Under the pieces are notes generated by a model. The model did no database searches. It was not told the origin of the DNA and worked only from the letters and a program-made list of their open reading frames with translations. A stretch of 64,000 nucleotides of DNA from Calliopum simillimum (taxonomy: Eukaryota > Arthropoda > Insecta > Diptera > Lauxaniidae): the NCBI GenBank assembly GCA_951812925.1, contig OX638372.1, forward strand, positions 45,320,245 through 45,384,244. Direction: 5' to 3'. The position numbers were made by a program, and so were the translations under genes. Below are positions 55,201 through 64,000 of this stretch, piece after piece. The first letter of the stretch is position 1, and each line of letters begins with the position of its first letter.

Positions 55201-56155
55201 TTACTGTTTAGTACGTTTTCTTGCAGCGGATTTTACAGTCCTTTTCACTGGAGTTTTTAATGTATTAACAGCATCTTCAACTTCATCTTCCTCCTGCTCA
55301 GCTTCAGCGGAATTTTCAGTTGCAGCTTCTTTTATATTTAATATACGTTTGACATTCTCCAAAAGAAAAGGAATTTTCGGGAATTTATCCGCGCGTGGCG
55401 GACCGCGTTTAAGACCTGACCAAACTGCAATACGTTCTTCAACGTTATTAGTTGGCTTCAGTGCAATTGCAATTTCAAAGGATCCACGTCGAGGTGTGCC
55501 ATCAGAATTGAGTGCCAATTGCAATTTAATTGTTCTATCGATTTGATGTAGATGATGGACAATTTCTGCGTGCAAGGTTACTGCACGCTTCTTAAATACG
55601 GATCAGGTACGACAGTGTTCGACGTACATTATTGGATCACCTCCTTGGTCAATGGGGTCTGATGGTTCGTTACGTGACTTCTTTGATGGAGCTGCCTAAA
55701 AAAAAAAATACTAAATTAACCGAGATAAATTGAATAACAGTATACATGGCCGCCAGTTATGCTCCCTAACTTCCACTGTAAATACAACACCATGGTTCAA
55801 AAATCAAAACCTTTGACGCGGAATAAAGACAATAGTTAGCAGACTGAGGTTCGGACACAATCAAAGAAAGCTACACCTTTTCAATATCATTAATTATTAA
55901 CATTTGCATGCCCAAGAATAAATCATAATATACAGAGTACTTTAATACAAAACTTAGCTAATGAAAACAACGCATTTCATTTCCTAAAGGCCAACAAAGC
56001 CAGAATGTATAAAGCATTGCACAAATTCTACAAGGACATAAGCATAACAAAACGATGAAATTAAAACAAATCAACAAAACTCCATCAAAGATCGAGTATC
56101 TTCATCTTACCTTGTCTTCTGCAGGAATTACATTTCTTTTCCGTTTTGGAGCCAT
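55201..56155 (-). CDS. BthD: Selenoprotein H homologue BthD (in-frame UGA = Sec)
   Basis: Two exons on the minus strand, 56155-56111 (MAPKRKRNVIPAEDK) and 55695-55201, give 179 residues counting selenocysteine. Splice sites are GTAAG and TTTTTAG. The frame is open except for one TGA at 55605-55603, residue 46, in PIMYVEHCRTUSVFKKRA. CRTU is the CxxU redox motif of selenoprotein H and its Drosophila homologue BthD. After it come TPRRGSFEIAIAL, ERIAVWSGLKRGPPRADKFP and an acidic-basic tail ending TVKSAARKRTKQ, a likely nuclear or nucleolar signal. SelH-type proteins have a thioredoxin-like fold and a redox role in the nucleus. An ordinary caller sees only the 124-codon part after the UGA. Tail is shorter than in Drosophila BthD as I recall it. 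Confidence 0.92.
55603..55605 (-). other. Selenocysteine-recoded UGA codon
   Basis: TGA on the minus strand, in frame with conserved BthD sequence on both sides (VEHCRT before, SVFKKRA after). Conservation on both sides argues for recoding rather than a premature stop. Confidence 0.88.
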
Positions 56156-56548
56156 TTTTCTTAGTTAATTTACAAAAACGCGTCCTCTAAATTTAAATGC
56201 GTATTATTTATTCAAAAAAAGAAAAAAGTGCGCGCTACTAAATTTTGTTTTTTTCAATTGTGAATTCTCATATATAGGGCTTTTTATACAATCAATCGAA
56301 CTCAAATATATTTCAGACTGTGTTTCACTCGATTACAAGTTTAAAAATGTTTGAGCTTCAAACATGAATGATAGTTTGACCGCTAAAGGTAATCATTCAA
56401 AACTATTTCCATCGGAGATTTATGAAGGAATTTAGCCGTTACTCACTTTGTTCATCATCTCCGGTAGAAACAGGCTATAAATTTACAGTAGTAGTTCGTA
56501 AAGATGAGTAGACGTAGTTGACATCCCAGTGCTTTGTGCTGGTACTAA

Positions 56549-57029
56549 AGGGCCGTCCACACGTACAGTCTTACCTGCGCAAACCTAGTTCGTGCAAACT
56601 AGAGAGTTTGCGCATACTTTTTTTATCGCGTTCACACGATACAGGCAAGTCTGTGCAGTTTTCAGTATATTTCATTTTCATAGCAACATGACGTCTAGCA
56701 AAAATTTTATTTTTATTTGAATTGTTTTATCATTTGTATGTTTTCCAAAACAGATCAATGAAAAAAAGCATGATTTTCATTACAGAGCTATCACATGCAA
56801 TAAAAATGCATTTAAAGACTGCAATTTAAGCGACAGATTGAAGGCACGGCCTGTACGCCGTCCACACGTTCCAACTTGCCTGCGCAAGCTTAGTTTGCAC
56901 AAAGAAAGCACAGGCCGCACTTTTGAACTGTGCGAACTTGACTTTTGCTGTCCACACGTACAGACTTACCTGCGTAAACTGGTTTGTGCAGGTAAGTCTT
57001 GAGGTAAAACTGTGCGTGTAGACGGCCCT
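56549..57029. mobile_element. MITE with AGGGCCGTCCACACG ends, TAA duplication
   Basis: AGGGCCGTCCACACGTACAG at the left and CTGTGCGTGTAGACGGCCCT at the right are inverted with few changes. TAA at 56546-56548 and 57030-57032 is the duplicated target. Internal words TTACCTGCGCAAAC, GTTTGCGCA and GTGCAAACT repeat in both orientations. Another ACGTACAGACTTACCTGCG copy lies near 56955. Confidence 0.8.
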
Positions 57030-57039
57030 TAAGACGAAT

Positions 57040-57165
57040 AAAAAAATGTGGATAGAGGGGGAGGATCCGTGATCGTCACATGACGTTAGAAGGAGGTTGA
57101 ATTCATAGCCACGTTTCGTCAAATAGATGGGGGGAGGTTAATTTATAACTATTTTAGTATCACGA
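57040..57165. repeat. Half copy of the GGGGCTGTCC family
   Basis: GTGATCGTCACATGACGTTAG, GTTTCGTCAAATAGATGGGGG and a following AGTATCACGAGGT match the inner right arm at 8550-8655 (CCGTCACATGACGCTAG, TTCGTCACATAGTGGGGG, AGCGTCACGGAGT). The terminal GGGGCTGT is absent. Confidence 0.6.
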
Positions 57166-57226
57166 GGTAGCAAAGTCTCACGTGGCTTCAAATTCATTAA
57201 TTTGAAATTTCACGAATTCTGCTTAA

Positions 57227-57527
57227 GGCTGCGCTTATGACATGCACGACATGCGACGACGTGACTTTATGACATTTCTAGTGACGCCGCTAGCAAAATC
57301 AAATACACGCTATTTTATGGAAATGTTTACCAGCAAGTGACATGCGATAACAAGCGATGTCTTAAATGTGGAGTTGTATTTTATTATACTATGAATTTTC
57401 TAAAATGAAACGTCGCGAAATCGCTCGTGTCATAAACACCTTTGTGGCTCGCGATTTCGCTTGTAGTTACGTTGCTTAGGAAAATCTCATCGCACGACGC
57501 GAAATCGCTTGGGTCATAAACGTAGCC
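57227..57527. mobile_element. 301-bp MITE with GGCTRCGYTTATGAC ends, TAA duplication
   Basis: GGCTGCGCTTATGACATGC at the left and TCATAAACGTAGCC at the right are inverted. TAA lies at 57224-57226 and 57528-57530. Inside, words such as CGACGCGAAATCGCT and GCGACGACGTGAC recur. Non-coding. Confidence 0.75.
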
Positions 57528-58479
57528 TAAGAGCCTGGACACACGAGAGATTAAATTTTCGGGTGATAGTAGTATGTAGGCAAGCGGAGGGACCGCTTCC
57601 CAACGCTCAATGTTCTTTACATTACAAAGCCCAGATTTGTAAAATTGGTTCTATGAGATAAGGTGTGTTTATTGTTTACATCAAGTTGGAAGTTGAAAGT
57701 TGTTTTTCTTGCCTTCGAATAAATTGTACCACTCACGCAGGCATGATATTCGCACTTCTCCAATAGTACTTTTTTTTAAAAGCCAATAGTACTTTGGGTA
57801 CTTTTTGTTTTTGCTGCCTTGGATATATGCAAAATTTTGAAAGGAAACATTACGTATAGTAAAGTTATCCGCTTCACCCGTGGCTTATTCGATGAGAAGA
57901 ACTTTTTATTTCTATTTAAATATATTATTATACAGCAATTTTCAAAATCTGGATGTTTTTCAAATTAAATTAGTCTAAATTCAATTGTATTACATATACT
58001 GTACAAAATCTAAAAATTTAAATTATTTACTTTACTTGAATAAAAAAAATACTGAAATATTTGATGTCGAAGTTCGGCGAACGTTGCAAATATATATAAA
58101 TAAAATAAGGGTAAATGAAACACAAAAACGTGAATCAAGAAATCCACTTTCGTGAACTGAGATTTCGGGAGTCGAGAATTTTCGTTAAAAATAAATATGA
58201 AAAAAAAAATTATGGATTCAGCTTTAGTTTACCAACAATTATTCATAAATGATATATAAAATATCAAAACAAATGCATTTTTTATAAATCTGTGGAATTT
58301 TGGCAAAACAACCTAGCTCGAAACTGGCAACTTTTCAGGAGAGTTAAAAAACTACTCTGATGCTTCTCAATTCTTTTTGTGTAGGAGTTTGAACAAATTT
58401 AAAAGTTTTTTATTATAAATTTTTTTGTTCTAAGGTCAATAGTTTTTAATAAAATTGAAATAAGATGTTTTTGTCAAAT

Positions 58480-59170
58480 ATTTTTTGATTTAAAAAATTC
58501 AGTTCTTTCGATAGGAAAAATAACTTATTTCTCAAACTTTTTCTGCCATTTAACCAGTATCTTATCTCGACTTAAGATGTTTTGTGAAGAAAAACACTCT
58601 TTTCTTATGTCGACATAAGTTGTTTTGTGAAAAGCATTTGTAAAAGTTTTTGTTATTGCAAATGCTTGAATTTTTTAACCTACATATTTGAGATAAGTTA
58701 TTTTGTCAAATGCAATTTGGAATAAGACATCGAGATAGGCTGATTTTCGATTTTATATCCCTGCAACTAAAAGTCATAGAGATATAACGATTACACGAAA
58801 AGAAGCGTATTTAAATTTTATATATATGATTAAAATCCAGGAAAATTGTCTTATTTCGAGTTAGGTTGTTTTGTCAAAAGTCCACAGAAATACATACCTA
58901 CAAATAGTAATAATATTATTCATGAGGGTATGAATAATCTTTGTAATCCTTATTTTAAACACTGGAGTATCTTGCACCCAATGTTTACTATCTGTGGGCT
59001 TTTGACAAAACAACATAACTCGAAACTGATAAATAAAAAATTACTCTTTTCTTACATTTATAGAGATAGCGAACCGACGAATAGCCAAAAAAGCATATTC
59101 GAATTCTATATTTATGAGTAAAATCATGCAAAACTGTCTAATTTTGACATAGATTTTTTTGTTAAAAGTA
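58480..59170. repeat. Diverged repeat with GTTGTTTTGTCAAAAGTCCACAG
   Basis: Words GTTGTTTTGTCAAAAG, GACAAAACAAC and TAACTCGAAACTG recur in both directions from 58300 to 59170. The part 58797-58905 (AAAAGAAGCGTATTTAAATT onward) matches the joined flanks of the element at 7267-8668, and 59075-59140 is a more distant copy of it. Confidence 0.6.
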
Positions 59171-59949
59171 CTTAGATATTACTTTAATAACTTTTCTTCC
59201 AATGGTTGAGTATTTGGTAAATTTGTATAAATTTGTTCGTAAAATCTCAGTTATAACAACAACAATTTGTTAATTTAATTAAGTCTTTAGCTTGTATCAG
59301 AGCTGAGCACGTAGATACTGCCAAACGATTTCGACATCTAGTTTTTATCAAGTTTTATTCAGAAAATATTCTCTTATTAATATTCACATTTGCAGAAGAA
59401 ATCTCAATTGATAAAATTCCCTGTGCAATTCTGTATATATTTCCAAACATCTTTTCTCCTGGTTCATTTTTTAATACATCCTACAAAAATCGTATATGTC
59501 TCAGTAAAGTATTTTGTGAAATGCTACAGCCAGTTTACATACTAATTACACAAAAAATTGCGAAAGGACTTTTTCGAGTCGAAAGTACTTCAGTACTTTT
59601 GTAAAGTCAATAGTACCAAAAAAGTACGATTCCACTACAAATATCATCCCTGCACTCACGTGTTTTTATTCACCACAGTTGATGCATAAACAAACTCAAC
59701 TCTGCACATTAAACACATCCAATAAATGTCAAAAAAATCTTTTTTCTTTTTCGATAAAAATTTTCTTATGTGAGAAGCAAAAATTTTCCTCGGGGGTCAA
59801 ATAAGCGTAATCAAGGAAAATTTTAAAGAAAATTAACGTGCAGATCCCGAACGTATTGTAAATTTTGCGCGCAACAAGATTTTCATTGAAAATTTGTGTG
59901 AAAAACTTGTACGTGAAATTTTGAGAGGAACAAAACAAAAATCTACAAA

Positions 59950-62218
59950 ATGGGAAACGTTTTGGCCGCTTCAGCACCGAGTAGCAGCAGTGCACTGGAT
60001 GCCGCAAAATTAGGAATACCTGAACCAGCGCGACCAAAATCACTGCAAACCGGTGGAGCAGCTGTATCGACAGATAGTCAGTCGGCTAAAGAGAAAACGC
60101 TTGAAAATCCCGGTACCGTGGAGGAGTTGCACAAAAAATGCAAAGGTAATCGAAAGAGTGATGACATAACCTACAAGCATGTGAAAAAATTAGTCAAATA
60201 AGATTAGCAGGAATAATTTATTTTGTTGGTGTGGTGCTAAATGACAAATGTTTGATTTTCATGACTGACTAAGAATTTCGATTACAAAAATATAAAAAAA
60301 GTTCGTAACACTAGTAGCCGCATTCCATTTAAGGCTAGTGTATAAATTATCCGTCTGTTAATGTTTTTGTTGCCTGTTTTGATTCGGTACCATACGTTGA
60401 TGTCTGACGATGAAACCGCACGAAGCGGTTTTTTTTTTCAGTCTACAATCAACTGATTTCCATAACTTTCCCTTTTATTCGACAGACATCCAAGCGATGA
60501 CCTTTGAAGGCGCCAAAGTAATGCTGAACAAAGGCTTAAGTAATCACTTCCAAGTGTCACACACACTCAATCTATGCAGCACACAACCCAGTGGTTATCG
60601 GTTTGGTGCCACATATGTGGGTACCAAGCAATTTAGTCCATCTGAAGCATTTCCCGTACTCTTAGGCGATGTTGATCCTGCCGGCAATTTAAATGCAAAT
60701 ATTATACATCAATTTTCGCCACGTATTCGCTGCAAATTCGCTTCACAGGTACGTAGTTTGCACAATTTTTATAAATTCATTCAATAATCCATATATTCAC
60801 TCATTTTAGGTTCAGGATAACAAATTAACTGCCGCGCAACTGACAACAGATTATCGTGGCGATGATTTCACTGCCTCACTTACTGTTGGTAATCCAAATA
60901 TTTTTAACAATTCTGGTGTTTTTGTTGGACACTATTTACAATCGGTAACTGATAAGATCGCTCTTGGTGGTGAATTGGCCTATCAGTATGGCCCAAACGT
61001 GCCTGGCGGTCAAATTGCTGTAGTGTCTGCTGTCGGTCGCTATACTAATGGTGATTCAACTTGGTCCGGTACACTGGGTCCGGGTGGTATTCATGTCTGT
61101 TATTATCAGAAAGCTAGCGAACAATTACAAATAGGCGTTGAAGTCGAAACCAGTCTGAGGATGCAAGAATCTGTGGCAACAATTGGCTATCAGGTAGATT
61201 TACCGAAAGCTGATCTCGTTTTCAGAGGTAAGAATATGTGTTGGAATTATTAAGATAACAATAAAGTTTCAATAATGAAGTAGTTTACTTATATTTAAAA
61301 TTTTCTAAAAACAAAACTTTCGTATGAAAATGCCATTGATTAAACATAATCAAAATATCGATTTGATAATAATTCCATAATTCGATGGTTCAATTTATGA
61401 TAAATTTATGTTTAAAACTGGAATTTGATATATGTCAGAGTTCTAAATCCTTAACAACAAATGAAATGTAAATATTTTGAGTTCGTTTTCTAACAAAAAA
61501 CTGAATGAGAATGAATAAGCGAGAATGATAGTTTATTACGTTAAGAAAAAATGCCCAAAAACAAAAAAAAAAAAGAAATAACACCCAAACAACATAAAAT
61601 AACGCCCAAGGAAAAACGAAATAATAATTTTTTTGGAAATAACACTATAGTTTGGGCGTTATTTTGATTTCGAGCGTTGTTTCATACTTTTTGGGCGTTG
61701 TTTCATACTTTTTGGGCGTTATTTCATATTTTTGGGCGTTATTTCGTTTTTATAATTTTTTGGGCGTAATTTTGTTTATATTTTGGGCGTTATTTGATAT
61801 ACAAAAAAATAAAAAAAACACGAAACAAGGCCCAATAACAAAAACCGAAATAACGCCCAAAATTTTTTTATATGAAAATAATTTGGGCGTTATTTCCAAA
61901 ATGATAATCGGCCAAATAGTTTTTTGTTTTTTTTTAATTTTTTGAGTGTTATTTTGTTTTTGTAGATGGGCGCTATTTCCTAACGCCTTTGCCACTATAT
62001 TTTGGGCAATTCTGAGCAACAAAATATAAATAAAATTCTTAATAAGAAAAATTAATAATTTCTTTTATTTTATTACAGGTTCATTTGACTCAAATTGGAA
62101 TGTGTGTGGTGTTCTAGAGAAACGTCTTCAACCTCTACCATTTTCATTTGCCCTAAGCGGACGCTTAAATCATACCAAAAATCAATTTAGATTAGGCTGT
62201 GGTCTAATAATTGGTTAA
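59950..62218 (+). CDS. Tom40: Tom40, mitochondrial outer-membrane import channel
   Basis: Four exons, 59950-60145, 60486-60748, 60810-61227 and 62079-62218, give 338 aa (Drosophila 344 as recalled). The N-terminal 55 residues are Ala/Ser/Pro-rich and variable. The conserved part starts [19 protein letters not shown] and continues with [73 protein letters not shown] and [23 protein letters not shown]. This is a Porin_3-type beta-barrel; the last strand RLGCGLIIG fits the beta-signal read by the SAM sorting complex. Tom40 forms the pore through which nearly all nuclear-encoded mitochondrial proteins enter. All exon joins are in phase. Intron 3 carries an unusual repeat. Confidence 0.97.
61548..62010. 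repeat. TTTGGGCGTTATTTC minisatellite, both orientations, in Tom40 intron 3
   Basis: TTGGGCGTTATTTC-like words occur at least nine times on the plus strand (61650-61790, 61880-61995), and their inverse GAAATAACGCCCAA occurs at about 61575-61625 and 61830-61860. The block can fold on itself. It ends 70 bp before exon 4. Origin as a fold-back with amplified ends is inference. Confidence 0.7.
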
Positions 62219-62335
62219 CGAGGACAAAAAAACAAAAAACTTTTAAAGCAAAACATATAAAGACTACTTCATCCTTATTGTTTTTAATTTTGTCAAGTCA
62301 ATTGCCATACATTTGTAGAGAATTGAAAGTAAGCG

Positions 62336-62341
62336 AATAAA
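62336..62341 (+). terminator. Tom40 polyadenylation signal
   Basis: AATAAA lies 118 bp after the stop codon. Further AATAAA words downstream (for example near 62525 and 63263) could extend the 3' UTR. Confidence 0.5.
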
Positions 62342-62344
62342 ACT

Positions 62345-63415
62345 AATTTAATATTGAATGTAATTGCAATTGAAGTTCATAAATTTCTTCTTACAGACAA
62401 TATTGATGCATAAGCCTACAACAAATCAGCAACAACTACAATGCAAAATCAGTTGCAGCTTACAAAAAAAGAAAACACAACAGAAACGAATGGAACAAAA
62501 TAAAAATAACAACATTATAAGCAGCAATAAATATAACAGCAGACACAACAACAACAATAAAAACAACAACAACAACAACAACAGCAAAAGCATTTTCTAT
62601 TCATAATCAGTTGATTTGTCGTCGTTTGTCATTATCCATTGATTCCTTTATATCCTGTTGTAGCTTTAAAATTTTTATAATTTTTTTTTTGTTTATTTAA
62701 CTAATTAACAAATTAAACGAAATTTAAATTTTAACAATTTAAATTTATTGTTAAGAAAAATAATAATAATAAAAGAAATTATTATTGTGTATTTAAAAAA
62801 CACACAAAAAATCAATTTTTTAAAATGAATAATTTAAAGCAGCAGTAGCTAAAATTTAAATGCAATTCCGAAACACATATTTAAATTTATCCACAAATAA
62901 AAATTTACGCTTAAGATATTTGGGAAGCTTAGAAGCACTAAAAAAAATTAAGTTTTTGTAGATTGTCCCTTCACATTTAATAATAATTCACTAATCTTAA
63001 TCAACTTATATTCAAACATAAGAAAGAAAAGAGACTTAGTTTACTGTTTCGTACAAAGATTTGTGCATTTGTTTTTCCTCTCTCTCTACACATACCTATA
63101 TTTTAAATTTTATTTAAATATTTTTTTTCCTTTTGTGTAAAAGTACGAAATTTTAAAAAATGCTCTGAAAACTTAAAAGAATATGTAGTTCTGAAACTGG
63201 TACATTATGATACGGCTTAAATAGTATAACTAATTAAATGAAATCATATTTTGAGATATATAGAAATAAAGTTCTAATGTTATGTTATAAAAAAAAAAAA
63301 AAACAATAAAATTCTGTTTATGGTTTTTTTTATCTTTTCAGTTATGAAATATCCCATGTTTATTTGATTCAATGCAATTAGAAGTGTAGAGTTTGCAAAC
63401 CAGAATCTTTTTGTA
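62345..63415. other. Tom40 downstream DNA with CAA-rich run
   Basis: At 62400-62590 the plus strand is dominated by AAC/ACA trinucleotides (AACAACAACAACAACAACAG), giving an Asn/Gln-rich open frame that is compositional and not supported as a gene. The rest is AT-rich without features. Confidence 0.5.
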
Positions 63416-63420
63416 AATTA

Positions 63421-63895
63421 CACAGGCTTACAAAAAAAATAATATCATGGCGTTTTGACCAGACTATGTGTTTCCTAGGGACTTTGACGTCCTGAATCCA
63501 AATCCGGGGTCCGTTTTTTCCCAGAACGTCTGAGAAAAAAGATTTCAAGGTCATATGGAGGTCAAAATAAGGATTATGTGTCGTTTAGTGATAAATTCGC
63601 TAAAATTCTGAAACTAATGTTTTATCATTGAATCCTTAGCCCTTAGACCATTTTTGATGACATATTCTTTTTAAGGACTAAGAATTCAATGATAAAAAAT
63701 TAGTTTCAGAACTTAAGCGAATTTATCACTAAACGACATATGACCATTTTGACCTTCATATGACCTTGAAATCTTTTTTTTTCAGACGTTCTGGATAAAA
63801 ACGGACCCTGGATTCGGATTCAGGACGTCAAAGTCCCTAGGAAACACATAGTCTGGTCAAAACACCATGACATTTTTTTTTTTTGTAAACCTGTG
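63421..63895. mobile_element. Second CACAGG-type fold-back, TTA duplication
   Basis: CACAGGCTTACAAAAA and TTTTGTAAACCTGTG are flanked by TTA (63418-63420 and 63896-63898). Arms carry the same words as 39374-40238 (TTTCCTAGGGACTTTGAC and its inverse), but the middle is about 390 bp shorter, lacking the GATCTTCCGATGGC module. Confidence 0.88.
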
Positions 63896-63935
63896 TTATT
63901 CTACCCTTGTAACTATGTTGTTTTGAAAGCACATA

Positions 63936-64000
63936 GGTTAGATTGTACTGTCCTGTGACAGAACTGTACTGTTCATTGACAGAACTGTACTGTCTTGTGA
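63936..64000 (+). repeat. Start of a short tandem repeat at the window edge
   Basis: ACAGAACTGTACTGT followed by CNTGTG or CATTG is repeated about 2.5 times with a unit near 25 bp. It continues past the window end, so its full extent is unknown. Confidence 0.55.

Larger units (their letters stand above)
56160..59949. other. Intergenic BthD-Tom40 DNA with several MITEs
   Basis: No exon found in 3.8 kb between the divergently transcribed BthD and Tom40. Three inverted-repeat elements or pieces lie in 56549-57527 and a diverged repeat in 58480-59170; they are listed separately. The rest is AT-rich. Confidence 0.5.

Noticed and set aside
55603..55605. In-frame TGA as a pseudogene mutation
   Set aside because: It sits exactly at the U of the CxxU motif, and coding similarity continues on both sides with no other lesion.
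59729..60043. 104-codon minus-strand ORF over the Tom40 start
   Set aside because: It overlaps the well-supported first exon and 5' UTR of Tom40 on the other strand and has no domain.
62364..62606. 80-codon Asn/Gln-rich ORF after Tom40
   Set aside because: It is explained by an AAC-trinucleotide run in the 3' flank; no start context or domain.
1..64000. CRISPR array, prophage or bacterial operon
   Set aside because: Spliced genes, poly(A) signals and animal transposons show this is an insect nuclear sequence. The repeats are inverted or tandem transposon types, not spaced direct repeats.

Overview
The window looks like nuclear DNA of a higher fly (Diptera, Schizophora; a tephritid-like or similar large-genome fly is my guess, not a proof). 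The coding exons closely match Drosophila-type proteins. The non-coding DNA is AT-rich, introns run to 10 kb, and they are packed with short inverted-repeat (fold-back) transposons, Tc1/mariner relics and a LINE relic.

Layout. 1-4.6 kb: a decayed LINE RNase H region (minus strand) split by a 1.6-kb fold-back element and a 0.7-kb MITE. 4.69-17.05 kb (+): the 3' seven coding exons of a two-pore-domain (TWIK-type) potassium channel whose first exon(s) lie outside the window. 18.2-27 kb: a gene-free stretch with a three-level nest of inverted-repeat elements. 27.4-28.3 kb: a mariner element with an internal deletion and a frameshift. 29.06-47.6 kb (+): a complete CYP4G gene, best read as Cyp4g15 (five coding exons, 563 aa, TATA-box promoter), whose introns hold at least ten inverted-repeat elements. 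49.39-50.65 kb (+): UBA5, the UFM1-activating enzyme (two exons, 399 aa). 52.33-53.68 kb (+): an intronless, strongly divergent beta-tubulin (451 aa). 55.20-56.16 kb (-): a selenoprotein H homologue (BthD) with an in-frame UGA in a CxxU motif and a candidate SECIS element just after the stop codon. 59.95-62.22 kb (+): Tom40, the channel of the mitochondrial outer-membrane translocase (four exons, 338 aa). 62.3-64 kb: Tom40 3' flank, another TTA-flanked fold-back and the start of a short tandem repeat.

The genes belong to unrelated pathways: membrane potassium conductance, cuticular hydrocarbon/lipid oxidation, ufmylation, a probable germline-type tubulin, redox selenoprotein and mitochondrial import. 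Nothing suggests a joint function. The two strongest points of biology are the selenocysteine gene, which an ordinary ORF caller truncates, and the density of palindromic elements. Several of these have TWA (TTA/TAA) or TA target duplications, several are nested, and internal empty sites can be read directly from the sequence. All exon borders are by eye from GT/AG sites, reading frame and remembered family sequences; no search was run.
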